NCBI GenBank assembly: GCA_963736975.1
Contig: CAVTQY010000001.1
Coordinates: 1,612,001-1,676,000 of the forward strand
Direction: 5' to 3'
Length of the DNA stretch: 64,000 bases
Origin: CAVTQY01 sp963736975
GTDB taxonomy: Bacteria; Pseudomonadota; Alphaproteobacteria; Acetobacterales; Acetobacteraceae
Positions 44,583 to 52,529 of this stretch are shown here, piece by piece; position 1 is the first letter of the stretch; every line of letters begins with the position of its first letter. The notes under the pieces are model-generated. The model did no database searches and was not told where the DNA came from. It saw nothing but the letters and a program-made list of their open reading frames with translations. The translations under genes and the position numbers were made by a program.

Positions 44583-45474
44583 TCAAAGGAGCAAACCAAC
44601 TCCTGAGACGAGAAGAAGCAAATTGACGGTGTTGGTGAAGATTTTGTCGGAGATACGCCCGAAGATCGTCAGGCCGAACCATGTCCCGAGGAGAGCGGTC
44701 GGGACGAAGGCCAGGGATGCGAAATCCAAGCCGTGGCCCCGAGCGGCGGATGGACGCATGAGCTGGATCAATACCAGTGCCAATATCTGCATGATCAGGA
44801 TGAAGGGGCTGGTAGATCCCGCGCTGGCGCCGCTTGTCCCACCCCTTATGCCGCACCAGATCGTCAGCGCCGCCCATCCCGCCGAGAAAGCCGACGCATA
44901 AATCCGCGACGCAGCCCCATTCGATCGTCAGTGGGCGTTTCAGCAGCACGTATGCGGCATAGAATATCAGAAGTGCGCCGATCGCGTCCTTGAAACCGAC
45001 ATGTCCGAGGTGCAGGAGAAGCCCGACGCCGAAGGGCAGTCCGACAGCGCCGCCGGCCAGGAAGACCAGGAGTTGCCGCCATTCTATGTCCCGCCAGAGT
45101 ACGGCGATGCTGAGCGACTGGATGGCGATGCTGCACACCATCATGATTTCAACCACCTGAACCGGATCGGTCATCACGTGCAGCAGCATGACCCCGCAGA
45201 TGGCCGAGAAGGCGAAGCCGGCGATGCTCGACAGCGTAGAGGCCAGCAGCACGGCGAGGAGTGCCGGGGTGGACGTCGGCAGGCCTGCCGCGGACAGCAG
45301 CATCGCATAGGCAATTGCCAGCCCGGCGCTGGCAAGGGAAGTTACGGTCGGAATCATCAGGAATCGCCGGTTTGCGAAAGCGAGCGCGAGGGCGTCCTCC
45401 ATCGCGCTGGAGCCTGCGGTCATCCGCGATCTATGGATGCGGTTGTAATTAGTTTCGTTGTAGCTGCTGATCAT
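44583..45474 (-). pseudogene. Decayed TSUP-family (DUF81) membrane permease
   Basis: The sulfite-exporter TauE/SafE-type permease starts near 45474 and reads as multi-pass membrane sequence (LASAGLAIAYAMLLSAAG, GVMLLHVMTDPVQVVEIM, GALLIFYAAYVLLKRPL). The TSUP motif region, expected as GGMGGALTIWCGIRGWDKR, is broken: the middle piece appears in another frame. One extra G in the GGGG at 44805-44808 throws off the rest, which resumes as MQILALVLIQLMRP... to the stop at 44583. At least three single- or double-base indels are needed to restore it. It directly borders a transposon remnant. The tight cluster of indels makes true decay likelier than sequence error here. Confidence 0.8.
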
Positions 45475-45524
45475 TAAATTCGCCCCGATGCACCAGAGTT
45501 GGAAAAGGTGTTGCGGACCTGCAC

Positions 45525-45657
45525 GGCAGGCTCGACCACGGCGCACAGCTCACCCCACGGCACCACTTTCTCCATCTCGGTGAGGAAGGCCGCCCGGCGG
45601 GTCAGTTTGCCATACCGTTCGAAACTCGCCGAAGCCAGCGTCATTTGCCGCATCTTA
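45525..45657 (-). mobile_element. IS5-family transposase 5' remnant
   Basis: The minus strand from the ATG at 45653 reads MRQMTLASASFERYGKLTRR and then AAFLTEMEKVVPWGELCAVVEP, the usual N-terminus of IS5-group transposases. Similarity stops abruptly after VEP near 45527, so only about 43 codons remain. The inverted-repeat end of the same element lies at 46824-46904, beyond the IS630 insertion. The remnant marks where the 3' part of the IS5 element, and perhaps flanking DNA, was lost. Confidence 0.78.
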
Positions 45658-46823
45658 TACCGCTCTGCACTGTTGTTGACTCGGGTGTGATTTGGAGCGG
45701 CGCGGGGAGCGCTGGTTGGGTGACGGCCTGACCTGATGGGGTGGGCTGATGGGCGGCAAGCGCTTGGTGATTCGTGATGACATATCGCCTACGGAGCTTC
45801 GGAAGCGTGCACGGCAGGAGCCGGATCGCACGGCTGCGGCGCGCATGCAGGCGATCGCGAACGCGCTCGAGGGCATGACGCGAGGCGAGGCGGCACGGTT
45901 GGCCGGGATGGAGCGGCAGGCGTTACACGACGCGGTAGGTCGCTACAACGCCGAGGGCCTGGATGGACTACACGACCGCCCCCGTCCGGGCGCCAAGCCG
46001 CGGCTCGACGAGGAGCAGATGAAGCAACTTCGGCAGGTCGTGCTGGACGGTCCGGATGCGGAAAAAACCGACCTGTCGGCATGGACATTGGCGGACCTGT
46101 GCGATGAAGTCACGCGCCGCTGGGGCGTGCGCTACCACGCGGGGCACATGTCCAAGCTGATGAAGAAGCTCGGCTTGTCGCGGCAGAAGGCCAGGCCGTC
46201 GCACCCGAAGGCCGATCCGGCAGCGCGGGAAGCGTTCGCAAAAGGGGGCTTCAAAATGAGCTGGATCGCATCGCAGCGGCCAATCCGGGCAAACGCCTGA
46301 CACTCTGGTTTCAGGACGAAGCCAGGTTCGGCCAGAAGGGGCGGGTCTGCCATCGCTGGTTCACCCGCGGCCAGCGCCCGCCGGGCTTGTGCGATCAGCG
46401 CTATACCTGGGCTCACCTGTTCGCCACCGTTCAGCCCAAGACCGGCCGGGCGTTCGCGCTGGTGCTGCCGGAACTGAATACGCAGGCCATGCAACTGTTC
46501 CTGGACAAGTTCGCCGCCACGCTCGCCAGCGACGAGCACGCCGTGATGGTCGCCGATCAGGCCGGCTGGCATATCGCCGAGGACCTGATGGTGCCCAAGA
46601 CCATCTCCTTGCTGCTACAGCCCGCCTACAGCCCAGAACTCAATCCGGTGGAACGCGTCTGGCTCTATCTGCGCGAGCGCCATCTCAGCCACAGGCTTCT
46701 CAACAGCTATGAGGCCATCCTCGACGCGCTCTGCAAAGCATGGAACGCGCTGACGGCAGAGCGCTTGACCTCGCTGACGGACTATCCATACCTGAAGCAG
46801 GTCAGTTTCTAGGCGGATCGGTA
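45658..46823 (+). mobile_element. IS630-family insertion sequence, inserted in the IS5 remnant
   Basis: Both ends begin TACCG at a TA dinucleotide (left TATACCG, right CGGTATTA), as expected for IS630/Tc1-mariner elements that duplicate TA. The element is about 1.17 kb and carries one transposase frame with a shift. It lies between the inverted repeat and the transposase start of an IS5-type element, so it inserted after that element arrived. The ends were placed by inspection, to within a few bases. Confidence 0.78.
45749..46812 (+). CDS. IS630-family transposase in two overlapping frames
   Basis: The first frame (45749-46300) encodes the helix-turn-helix part (MTRGEAARLAGMERQALHDAVGRY, LDGLHDRPRPGAKPRL, WTLADLCDEV). 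The second encodes the DDE catalytic part (LTLWFQDEARFGQKG, VADQAGWHIAEDL, LLLQPAYSPELNPVERVW), with the acidic residues D (FQDEA), D (VADQAG) and E (NPVERVW). The frames join if the ribosome slips -1 on CAAAA at about 46253 (TTC AAA AAT GAG CTG), giving FKNELDRIAAANPGK. This could be programmed frameshifting, or one A lost from an A-run. IS630 elements move by a cut-and-paste mechanism. Length when joined is about 354 residues. Confidence 0.85.
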
Positions 46824-46904
46824 TTAGCCAAACTCCGCCGCTGCGGCTCAGCCACTACAGATCGATCCGTAGTCGTGTCGAGAAGGACTTGTTCAGAGGT
46901 TCCT
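46824..46904 (-). mobile_element. IS5-family terminal inverted repeat and leader
   Basis: The minus strand from 46904 reads GGAACCTCTGAACAAGTCCT and then CTCGACACG, the typical start of IS5-group elements. It continues to the IS630 insertion point at 46823 and would have led to the transposase start at 45653. TTAA follows directly outside at 46905-46908, a plausible target. It lies 18 bp beyond the native stop of the lipase-like gene. Confidence 0.7.
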
Positions 46905-47999
46905 TAAGATGGCAGGAGCCGTCACAACAGTTGCTCCAGCAGGATCCGGCGAACCTCTTCGATGGTCGTGGGGCACCACGAGCTCGGATTCCGCTCCCGC
47001 CAGATGCGCGCTTTTATAGGTGACGACGCCGTCGCTGCCACTCTCCGCCGGGCCGTTGCCCTGCACCGCAATGATCGAGTTGTAGAGTACGCCGGGAACG
47101 ATCGGAATCGGTTCAAGCGCCCGGATTAACGGGCTGCCTGGCGTCATCCCATAGATGCTGCCGAAACCACCCCACGAGGGCGTGAACTGGAGGGCATCCC
47201 GATTGCCAGTGAGAACCTCGGCGCCGGCCTGCGCGACGTGAAATGGGACCGTAACCAGTCGCGCGATCATCTGGCTGATTGAGAATCCGGCGACGTAGCT
47301 GCCGCGATGCGGTGTGGCAATGAAGATCACCCGCCGCACTTCCGGCAACGGCTGCAGAAAAAACATGCGCTGCAGCAGCACGCGGGTCGCATCGGTGAGT
47401 TTCAGCTCCGCCAGCGGGCGAGTGCTGAACCCGTCCCACAACCTCGAACCGGTATCGATGACCAGCAGCTTCGCGAGCAGCCCTCCCTGGCTGTGCCCGA
47501 TCAGGACTATCTGTCCCAACGCGGGGTCGGCCGTCGTGCCGCCCATCGCCGCAATCGCGTCTTGCAAATCCTCCCGCAGCAACAGTGCCGAATAGGGGAT
47601 CGGATTTCCGGTAGCATAGGAGAAGAACCAGAATTCAAAATGATCGCCAATATTCGGATCGTCCAAAAGATCGTTCAGCATGTCGGCCCATCGGGCGGCG
47701 CTGGACGCGGTGCCGTGGATGAACACCACCGGTATGCGCCCGATCCTATGCGGCTCGAGCGCAACCAGCGTGTTTGGTGTCTCCGTCAGCAAGTCGCCGA
47801 ACGGGAAGCCACGAAACTCGCGTGACCACACGTTGGCTTCGGACAAGGCCATGAACAGCGTTTGGGTTACGCCCGGCCAGACATTAATAGCACTCCACCC
47901 GAGGTAAATAACACCGTTGATCGCCGTGTATTTGGACGCGATGGAGGAGTCGGTGGTCCCTTCGCGAAGATTGTTGATTAGACCGGTGACATACCGCAT
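46893..47999 (-). CDS. Alpha/beta-hydrolase, lipase-like, with altered C-terminus
   Basis: A 368-residue protein with the oxyanion-side motif VVFIHGTASSAARW (about residues 92-105) and the nucleophile elbow VLIGHSQGGLLAKLLV (serine in GHSQG). The region YGMTPGSPLIRALEPIP and the histidine-containing VVPHDH near the end complete a lipase-like triad. No signal peptide is obvious. After VVPHDH the frame changes. A different frame continues IEEVRRILLEQLL to a natural stop at 46922, whereas the open frame runs on into the IS5 repeat and ends at 46893. A small deletion near 46970 is the likely cause. The substrate is unknown; it could be a cytoplasmic or cell-surface esterase. Confidence 0.75.
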   Translation of the reverse strand: MRYVTGLINNLREGTTDSSIASKYTAINGVIYLGWSAINVWPGVTQTLFMALSEANVWSREFRGFPFGDLLTETPNTLVALEPHRIGRIPVVFIHGTASSAARWADMLNDLLDDPNIGDHFEFWFFSYATGNPIPYSALLLREDLQDAIAAMGGTTADPALGQIVLIGHSQGGLLAKLLVIDTGSRLWDGFSTRPLAELKLTDATRVLLQRMFFLQPLPEVRRVIFIATPHRGSYVAGFSISQMIARLVTVPFHVAQAGAEVLTGNRDALQFTPSWGGFGSIYGMTPGSPLIRALEPIPIVPGVLYNSIIAVQGNGPAESGSDGVVTYKSAHLAGAESELVVPHDHRRGSPDPAGATVVTAPAILRNL

Positions 48000-48106
48000 T
48001 TTATCCTCTCGCTAACTAGCCCGCATGACCTGCCCAAATTCTTTGGACCACGATTAACTTGAGAGAGAGGTTCCTGTTTGCTGTGGTTGCCCGATGACAC
48101 CGTTCT

Positions 48107-48741
48107 GCCAGGCTTTTCCGGGTCGATCAGCGCAGTTCCGATCTGTTGCCCGACGATCCAGCTCAATAGCGCACGGGAGACAAACTCCGGTCCGTTGTCG
48201 GAGCGCAGGAACCGCGGTGCACCACGTTCGCTCACCAGCCGCGACAGCACCTCGATGACCCGTCGCGAACGGAGGCGCCCGTCGCGACTTCAATCGCCAG
48301 ACCTTCCTTGGTGAACTCGTCCGTCACCGTCAGGCACTTCAACTGCTGGCCATTGGCTGCTCGGTCAAACACGAAGTCGGAGCTCCACACGTGGTTCATC
48401 GCAGTGGGCTCCTGCGGCCGTGGCCGAGATGACGCCACGCGCTTGCGGCCTCGCTTGCGCGGCACCTGTAATCCCGCCAGCCGCCACAGCCGCCAGGCCC
48501 GGCCAACGCTCATCAGATGTCCATCGCGCGCCAGGAAGATCCGGATTCGCCGATAGCCATAGCGAGGATACTGCGCCGACAACGCCCGCATCCGCTCAAT
48601 CACCTCCGCATCCTCTGCCGCCTTCCTACCTCGATACCCGAGCGCCGATTGTGCCACCGAGAACAGCGTGCAGGCCCGCCGCACCGAGAGACCGCGCTCC
48701 CGGACATACCCCACTTGCCGCCGGCGGGCCGGCACGCTCAC
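48107..48741 (-). pseudogene. IS3 orfB (DDE transposase) remnant
   Basis: The N-terminal integrase-like part reads RACTLFSVAQSALGYRGRK, YPRYGYRRIRIFLARDG and NHVWSSDFVFDRAANGQQL (first catalytic Asp). A one-base loss near 48265 shifts the frame. The sequence then continues in another frame as VLSRLVSERGAPRFLRSDNG (second Asp) and ends in GKAWQNGV near 48107. The last catalytic Glu and about 60 residues are absent. Not functional. It would normally be made with OrfA by -1 frameshifting. Confidence 0.85.
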
Positions 48742-49001
48742 CAGGTCTTTGCCGCAACCTCTTTCATCACCTCGATCTCAAGGTCGCGCTCCGCCACCAG
48801 CTTCTTCAGTCGCGCGTTCTCAGCCTCCAATTGGCGCAGGCGCCGCACATCCGCCGACCGCAGCTCGCCAAAGCGCTTGCGCCACGTGTAGATCGTCTGC
48901 TCGCTGAGCCCGTGCCGCTTCGCCACTTCCACGACAGGCTCCCGATCCGCCTCGCGGATGATCCCAACCATCTGCTCGTCCGTGAACCTCGACTTCCGCA
49001 T
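48738..49001 (-). CDS. IS3-family OrfA
   Basis: An 87-residue protein starting MRKSRFTDEQMVGIIREAD. It has a helix-turn-helix (VVEVAKRHGLSEQTIYTWRK) and a leucine-zipper-like helix (LRQLEAENARLKKLVAERD) ending LEIEVMKEVAAKTW, diagnostic of the IS407/IS3 OrfA group. It binds the element ends and normally oligomerises with OrfAB. It overlaps the orfB remnant by four bases (ATGA-like). Confidence 0.88.
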   Translation of the reverse strand: MRKSRFTDEQMVGIIREADREPVVEVAKRHGLSEQTIYTWRKRFGELRSADVRRLRQLEAENARLKKLVAERDLEIEVMKEVAAKTW

Positions 49002-49118
49002 CGCTCCCTCTCTCAGGGAGCCAATCTCTCACATAATCTCTGGTCCGAAATTCCGGGGGCAGGTCACAGTCGCTAATACAACTTGAGGCCACGACGAGGG
49101 GTTGGCTGGTGCCCAACT

Positions 49119-49153
49119 CCCCCCGCCGCCTCCCCATCGATCCGCTTCGTGGC
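49119..49153. repeat. Left half of a dispersed palindrome split by IS481
   Basis: CCTCCCCATCGATCCGCTTC followed by GTGGC matches the start of the copy at 6837-6911. The other half resumes at 50546 as GGCTCGATCCTCCCGCAAGG. The joined halves match the uninterrupted copy in murB, so the IS481 element sits inside it. Confidence 0.72.
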
Positions 49154-50545
49154 TGGTCCGAACCGGGGACATAGGTGACAGTTTGGCCCGACGACATGGG
49201 TAACAGGTTTACTGGTTGGCATGGAGGTGACCCATGCCGTGGCAGAGGACCGGACCCATGGACGAGCGGATGTCGCTGATTGTGAGCTGGCAGGAGGACG
49301 GGCTTTCGATTTCGGAGCTGTGCCAGCGCTATGGCGTTAGCCGCAAGACCGGTTACAAGTGGATAGAGCGGTATGAGAACGAGGGTTTTGCCGGGCTGTG
49401 CGACCGCAGCCGGGCGCCGCATCACTCTCCGCGGCAGGTGACGGGGTCGATCGCCGAGGCAGCGGTAGCGGCGCGGCGGGAGCACCCGAGCTGGGGGCCG
49501 CGCAAGCTGCGGGCGTGGCTTTCGGCGCGCGATCCGCAGGTGGTGTGGCCGGCGGCCAGCACTTTGGGTGTGTTGTTCGACGAAGCGGGCCTGACGGTGC
49601 CGCGGCGCCGGCGCGAGCGGGTGCCGCCGCGCAGCGCGCCGTTTGCCGGCTGCGAGGGTCCGAACGCGGTGTGGACGGCCGATTTCAAGGGCTGGTTTCG
49701 CACCGCCGACGGCGCGCGCTGCGAGCCGTTCACGTTGTTGGACAGTTGGAGCCGCTATCTGTTGCGCTGCCAGGCGGTGCGGCGGACCGATACCGCGACG
49801 GTGCAGGCGATCCTGGCGGCGGCGTTCCGCGAGTATGGCCTGCCGATGGCGCTGCGCAGCGACAACGGCTCGCCGTTTGCCGGACGCGGCGCCGGCGGCT
49901 TGAGCCGGTTATCGGTGTGGCTGATCAAGCTTTCGGTGCGGCCGGATCGGATCGATCCAGGCTCGCCGCAGCAGAACGGTCGGCACGAGCGGATGCACCT
50001 GACGCTGCAGCAGGAGACGGCAAGCCCGCCGGCGGCGAGCTTGCGGGCGCAGGCCCGCAGCTTCGCGGTGTTCCGCCGCTGTTACAATGCGGAGCGGCCG
50101 CACGAGGCGCTGGGCCAGCAAGTGCCGGCGCGGCATTATCAGCCGAGCCCGCGCGCCTACACCGGCAAGCTGTGTTCGCCGGAGTATCCTGGCGTTGAGC
50201 TGGTGCGCCAGGTGCGCTCGAACGGCGAGATCAAGTGGCGTGGCGAGCGGGTGTTCCTGGGCGAGCCGTTGATCGGCGAACCGGTCGGGCTGCACCCGAT
50301 CGCCGACGGCGAATGGCGGGTGATGTATGGCCCGATCGAGCTCGGTTTGCTGGACGCGAAGGGCCGCTTGCGCCAGCCGCGGCGCCGCCGCCGTCGGGTA
50401 GCCTGTGGATTTGTGGACAACGCACGCGCGTTGCCCACAACCCCACAGGGCCAACAACAACCGCAAGCCGATCTGGTTCGATGACGGATGAAAAGTGTTA
50501 CCCATGTCGCCGGTCTATTCTGTTACCCATGTCGCCGGTTGGACA
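49154..50545 (+). mobile_element. IS481-like insertion sequence with double terminal motifs
   Basis: The left end, from about 49154, reads TGGTCCGAACCGGGGACATA; the right end on the minus strand, from 50545, reads TGTCCAACCGGCGACATGGG. Each end then carries a second copy of the GACATGGGTAACA-like box 25 bp inside (49192 and 50497-50510). These are probably transposase-binding sites. The element is about 1.39 kb with one intact gene. GGC(T) abuts both ends and may be the target duplication. The boundaries were inferred from the interrupted palindrome. Confidence 0.8.
49234..50484 (+). CDS. IS481-family DDE transposase
   Basis: A 416-residue transposase with an N-terminal helix-turn-helix (ISELCQRYGVSRKTGYKWIE, about residues 25-45; GLCDRSRAPHHSP) and an rve-type core. 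Catalytic residues are likely D in VWTADFKGWF, D in RSDNGSPF and E in GRHERMHLTL. The C-terminal beta-rich part reads VRQVRSNGEIKWRGERVFLG. The ATG at 49234 has a GGAGGT ribosome-binding site six bases upstream; a second ATG at 49258 is possible. The frame is intact, so the element may still be active. Such elements move by single-strand or dimer-type transposition of the IS3/IS481 kind. Confidence 0.9.
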   Translation: MPWQRTGPMDERMSLIVSWQEDGLSISELCQRYGVSRKTGYKWIERYENEGFAGLCDRSRAPHHSPRQVTGSIAEAAVAARREHPSWGPRKLRAWLSARDPQVVWPAASTLGVLFDEAGLTVPRRRRERVPPRSAPFAGCEGPNAVWTADFKGWFRTADGARCEPFTLLDSWSRYLLRCQAVRRTDTATVQAILAAAFREYGLPMALRSDNGSPFAGRGAGGLSRLSVWLIKLSVRPDRIDPGSPQQNGRHERMHLTLQQETASPPAASLRAQARSFAVFRRCYNAERPHEALGQQVPARHYQPSPRAYTGKLCSPEYPGVELVRQVRSNGEIKWRGERVFLGEPLIGEPVGLHPIADGEWRVMYGPIELGLLDAKGRLRQPRRRRRRVACGFVDNARALPTTPQGQQQPQADLVR

Positions 50546-50578
50546 GGCTCGATCCTCCCGCAAGGGGAGAGGGTTTTA
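50546..50578. repeat. Right half of the split dispersed palindrome
   Basis: GGCTCGATCCTCCCGCAAGG continues with GGAGAGGG, matching the second half of the murB copy. It lies immediately downstream of the glcF-TPR stop codon at 50586. Confidence 0.7.
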
Positions 50579-50585
50579 GGAATTA

Positions 50586-51143
50586 TTATGCTTCCTGGCC
50601 GAAGGCTTGGCGTTCCAGTCGTTTCAGCCGCTCCGCGCCGCCGGGGGTTTTGGGGTCGATCGCCAGCACCTTCTTCCACGCGTCATAGGCGCCCTTCCAG
50701 TCCTGCCGCGCCTCGGAAATATCGGTCAGCGTCTTGAAGGCGAGGAAATCGTGCGGCTCATGTTGAACTGCCAATGCGAGGTCTTCGATCGCGCCGCGCA
50801 CGTCACCGGCGGCGTAGCGGGCAAGCGCGAGCTGGCGATAGCCCTCGGCGAGATCGGGCTGCAATGTCACCGCGTCACTGAAATCCTCGATCGCATCCTT
50901 GTTGGCGCCGGCTTTCAGCTCGCGAAGGCCGCGACTCATCAACAGGCCGACGGCCGGAGTGCCGGCGTTCAGCCACATCTCTTCGAGCTGCGCCTCCAGT
51001 ATGATCGCCGCTTCCTCGTTGGGCGCCGCTTTCAGCCCATTCAGCAATTGGTTGATCTGCGCCTGGCGCTGTACGACCGGCGTGTCGGCCAGCGCCGGGG
51101 CGGCGAGCAGGAGCAGAAGGGGAGCGAGAAGCAGGTATCGCAT
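50586..51143 (-). CDS. Secreted TPR-repeat protein (C-terminal part of the glcF fusion, possible independent start)
   Basis: If started at the ATG at 51143 the product is 185 residues: signal peptide (about 1-19), a helical linker (VVQRQAQINQLLNGLKAAPN) and two to three TPR motifs ending KVLAIDPKTPGGAERLKRLE. It is probably exported and may take part in envelope assembly. No ribosome-binding site is clear at this ATG, so expression may depend on read-through from glcF. It is listed separately because the gene was probably once independent. Confidence 0.7.
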   Translation of the reverse strand: MRYLLLAPLLLLLAAPALADTPVVQRQAQINQLLNGLKAAPNEEAAIILEAQLEEMWLNAGTPAVGLLMSRGLRELKAGANKDAIEDFSDAVTLQPDLAEGYRQLALARYAAGDVRGAIEDLALAVQHEPHDFLAFKTLTDISEARQDWKGAYDAWKKVLAIDPKTPGGAERLKRLERQAFGQEA

Positions 51144-52526
51144 GGCTGATGGTGCCGCCGGTGTCGGTTGAGGCGCAACCCTCACCCGGTTCGCTTCGCG
51201 AACCGACCTCTCCCGCGAAAGCGGGACAGGTGGAGTTGAAGGCGGTGCGGGGCCGCCGGCCATCCAGTCGAGGAGCTGAACCGTATGCACCACCGGCAGC
51301 CCGCCGCCGGCGAGTTGCGTCATGCAGCCGATATTGCCGGCAGCAATGACATCGGGGTGCGTGGCGCGCAGGTTGGCGAGCTTGCGCGCGCGCAAGCGGT
51401 CGGCGAGCTCCGGCTGCAGCAAGTTGTAGGTGCCGGCGGAGCCGCAGCAGATATGCGGCTCGGCGGGCTCGACAACAGTGAAGCCGGCGCGCTGCAGCAG
51501 GTCCTTGGGTTCGGCAGTTACTTGCTGGCCGTGCTGCAGGCTGCAGGCGGAGTGATACGCCACGGTCAGGCCGGGGGCGGGCCGGGTGGCTGCGTAGCCG
51601 AGACGAACCAGGAACTGGCTGATGTCCAACGCCAGGGCGGACACGCGTTCGGCGGCGGCGCGCAACGGCGGTTCTGCGGTCCGGAACAGAAAGCCGTAAT
51701 CCTTCACCATCGTGCCGCAGCCCGAGGTGTTGATAACGATCGCATCCAAACCGCCGCGATCGAGCGCGCGCGTCCAGGCTTCGATATTGGCGCGGGCGCT
51801 CGCCAGCGCCTTGTCGTCCTGGCCCATGTGATGCGTCAGCGCGCCGCAGCAGCCGGCGCCATCGGCCACGACGACCTCCACGCCGAGGCGCGTCAGCAAA
51901 CGGATGGTCGCGGCGTTGATTTCGGGATCGAGCACCGTCTGCGCGCAGCCAGCCAACAGGGCGACGCGGGCGCGGCGCTCGCCCTCCGCCGGATGGATGC
52001 GCGGTGCCGGGGCACGCGCGGGCCGGCCGGACGGCGCGAGAGCCAGCATCGCGCGTAGGCGCTGCGCCAGCGGATGCCGCGACGGGATCAGCCCGGCGAT
52101 AGGTTTGCCGGCGCGCGCGGCGAGCAGCGCGGCACGAAACAACCTTGGGTTTGGCAGAACCCGCGCCAGCACGCCGCGCAACAGCCGGTCGTGCCAGGGG
52201 CGGCGATAGGTGCGTTCGATATAAGCGCGCCCGTGATCGACGAGGTGCATGTAGTTCACGCCGGACGGGCAGGTGGTCATGCAGGCGAGGCAGGAGAGAC
52301 AGCGGTCGATGTGCCGCACCACCTCCTCGGTTGCCGGGCGGCCGGATTCCAGCATGTCCTTCATCAGGTAAATGCGGCCGCGTGGTGAATCGAGCTCGTC
52401 GCCGAGCAGCAGGAAGGTTGGGCAGGTCGCGGTGCAAAAGCCGCAATGCACGCAGGTGCGCAGCACGCGGTTCGACTCCGCCGTGGCGGGATCGCGCAAT
52501 TGTTCCTGGGTGAAACTGGTCTGCAT
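50586..52526 (-). CDS. glcF: Glycolate oxidase iron-sulfur subunit GlcF fused in frame to a secreted TPR protein
   Basis: Residues 1-430 are GlcF, the iron-sulfur electron-transfer subunit of glycolate oxidase. It has two 4Fe-4S motifs (C25-C28-C31-C35 and C76-C79-C82-C86, followed by PSGVNYMHLVDHGRAYIER) and two CCG domains (AGCCGALTHHMGQ and HICCGSAGTYNLLQP). Residues about 437-461 (VPLSRERSVREANRVRV) are encoded by a dispersed palindrome. From residue 462 (51143) a signal peptide, MRYLLLAPLLLLLAAPALA, starts a TPR protein (repeats near GLRELKAGANKDAIEDFSDA and LALARYAAGDVRGAIEDLAL). The joined frame is 646 residues. The second part may also be translated separately from the internal ATG. 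A signal peptide inside a fused protein is unlikely to work normally. Confidence 0.85.
   Translation of the reverse strand: MQTSFTQEQLRDPATAESNRVLRTCVHCGFCTATCPTFLLLGDELDSPRGRIYLMKDMLESGRPATEEVVRHIDRCLSCLACMTTCPSGVNYMHLVDHGRAYIERTYRRPWHDRLLRGVLARVLPNPRLFRAALLAARAGKPIAGLIPSRHPLAQRLRAMLALAPSGRPARAPAPRIHPAEGERRARVALLAGCAQTVLDPEINAATIRLLTRLGVEVVVADGAGCCGALTHHMGQDDKALASARANIEAWTRALDRGGLDAIVINTSGCGTMVKDYGFLFRTAEPPLRAAAERVSALALDISQFLVRLGYAATRPAPGLTVAYHSACSLQHGQQVTAEPKDLLQRAGFTVVEPAEPHICCGSAGTYNLLQPELADRLRARKLANLRATHPDVIAAGNIGCMTQLAGGGLPVVHTVQLLDWMAGGPAPPSTPPVPLSRERSVREANRVRVAPQPTPAAPSAMRYLLLAPLLLLLAAPALADTPVVQRQAQINQLLNGLKAAPNEEAAIILEAQLEEMWLNAGTPAVGLLMSRGLRELKAGANKDAIEDFSDAVTLQPDLAEGYRQLALARYAAGDVRGAIEDLALAVQHEPHDFLAFKTLTDISEARQDWKGAYDAWKKVLAIDPKTPGGAERLKRLERQAFGQEA
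51172..51234. repeat. Dispersed palindrome linking glcF to the TPR gene
   Basis: The plus strand has CACCCGGTTCGCTTCGCGAA and CTCTCCCGCGAAAGCGGGA, two imperfect palindromes. Translated on the minus strand it gives the linker PLSRERSVREANRVRVAPQP. It has replaced the stop codon and spacer expected between two separate genes. Confidence 0.68.
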
Positions 52527-52529
52527 CGG

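Larger units (their letters stand above)
48026..49066 (-). mobile_element. Internally deleted IS3-family (IS407-like) element
   Basis: The right end reads TGACCTGCCCCCGGAATTTC on the minus strand, ending at 49066. The left end at 48026 is TGACCTGCCCAAATTCTTTG on the plus strand, a matching imperfect inverted repeat. Between them lie an intact orfA and a broken orfB. The span of about 1.04 kb is shorter than a full IS3 element (1.2-1.3 kb), because the 3' part of orfB is missing. No clear target duplication is visible. Confidence 0.82.

Noticed and set aside
45499..45690. Small plus-strand frame next to the IS630 left end
   Set aside because: It is antisense to the IS5 transposase remnant, which is recognisable on the minus strand.
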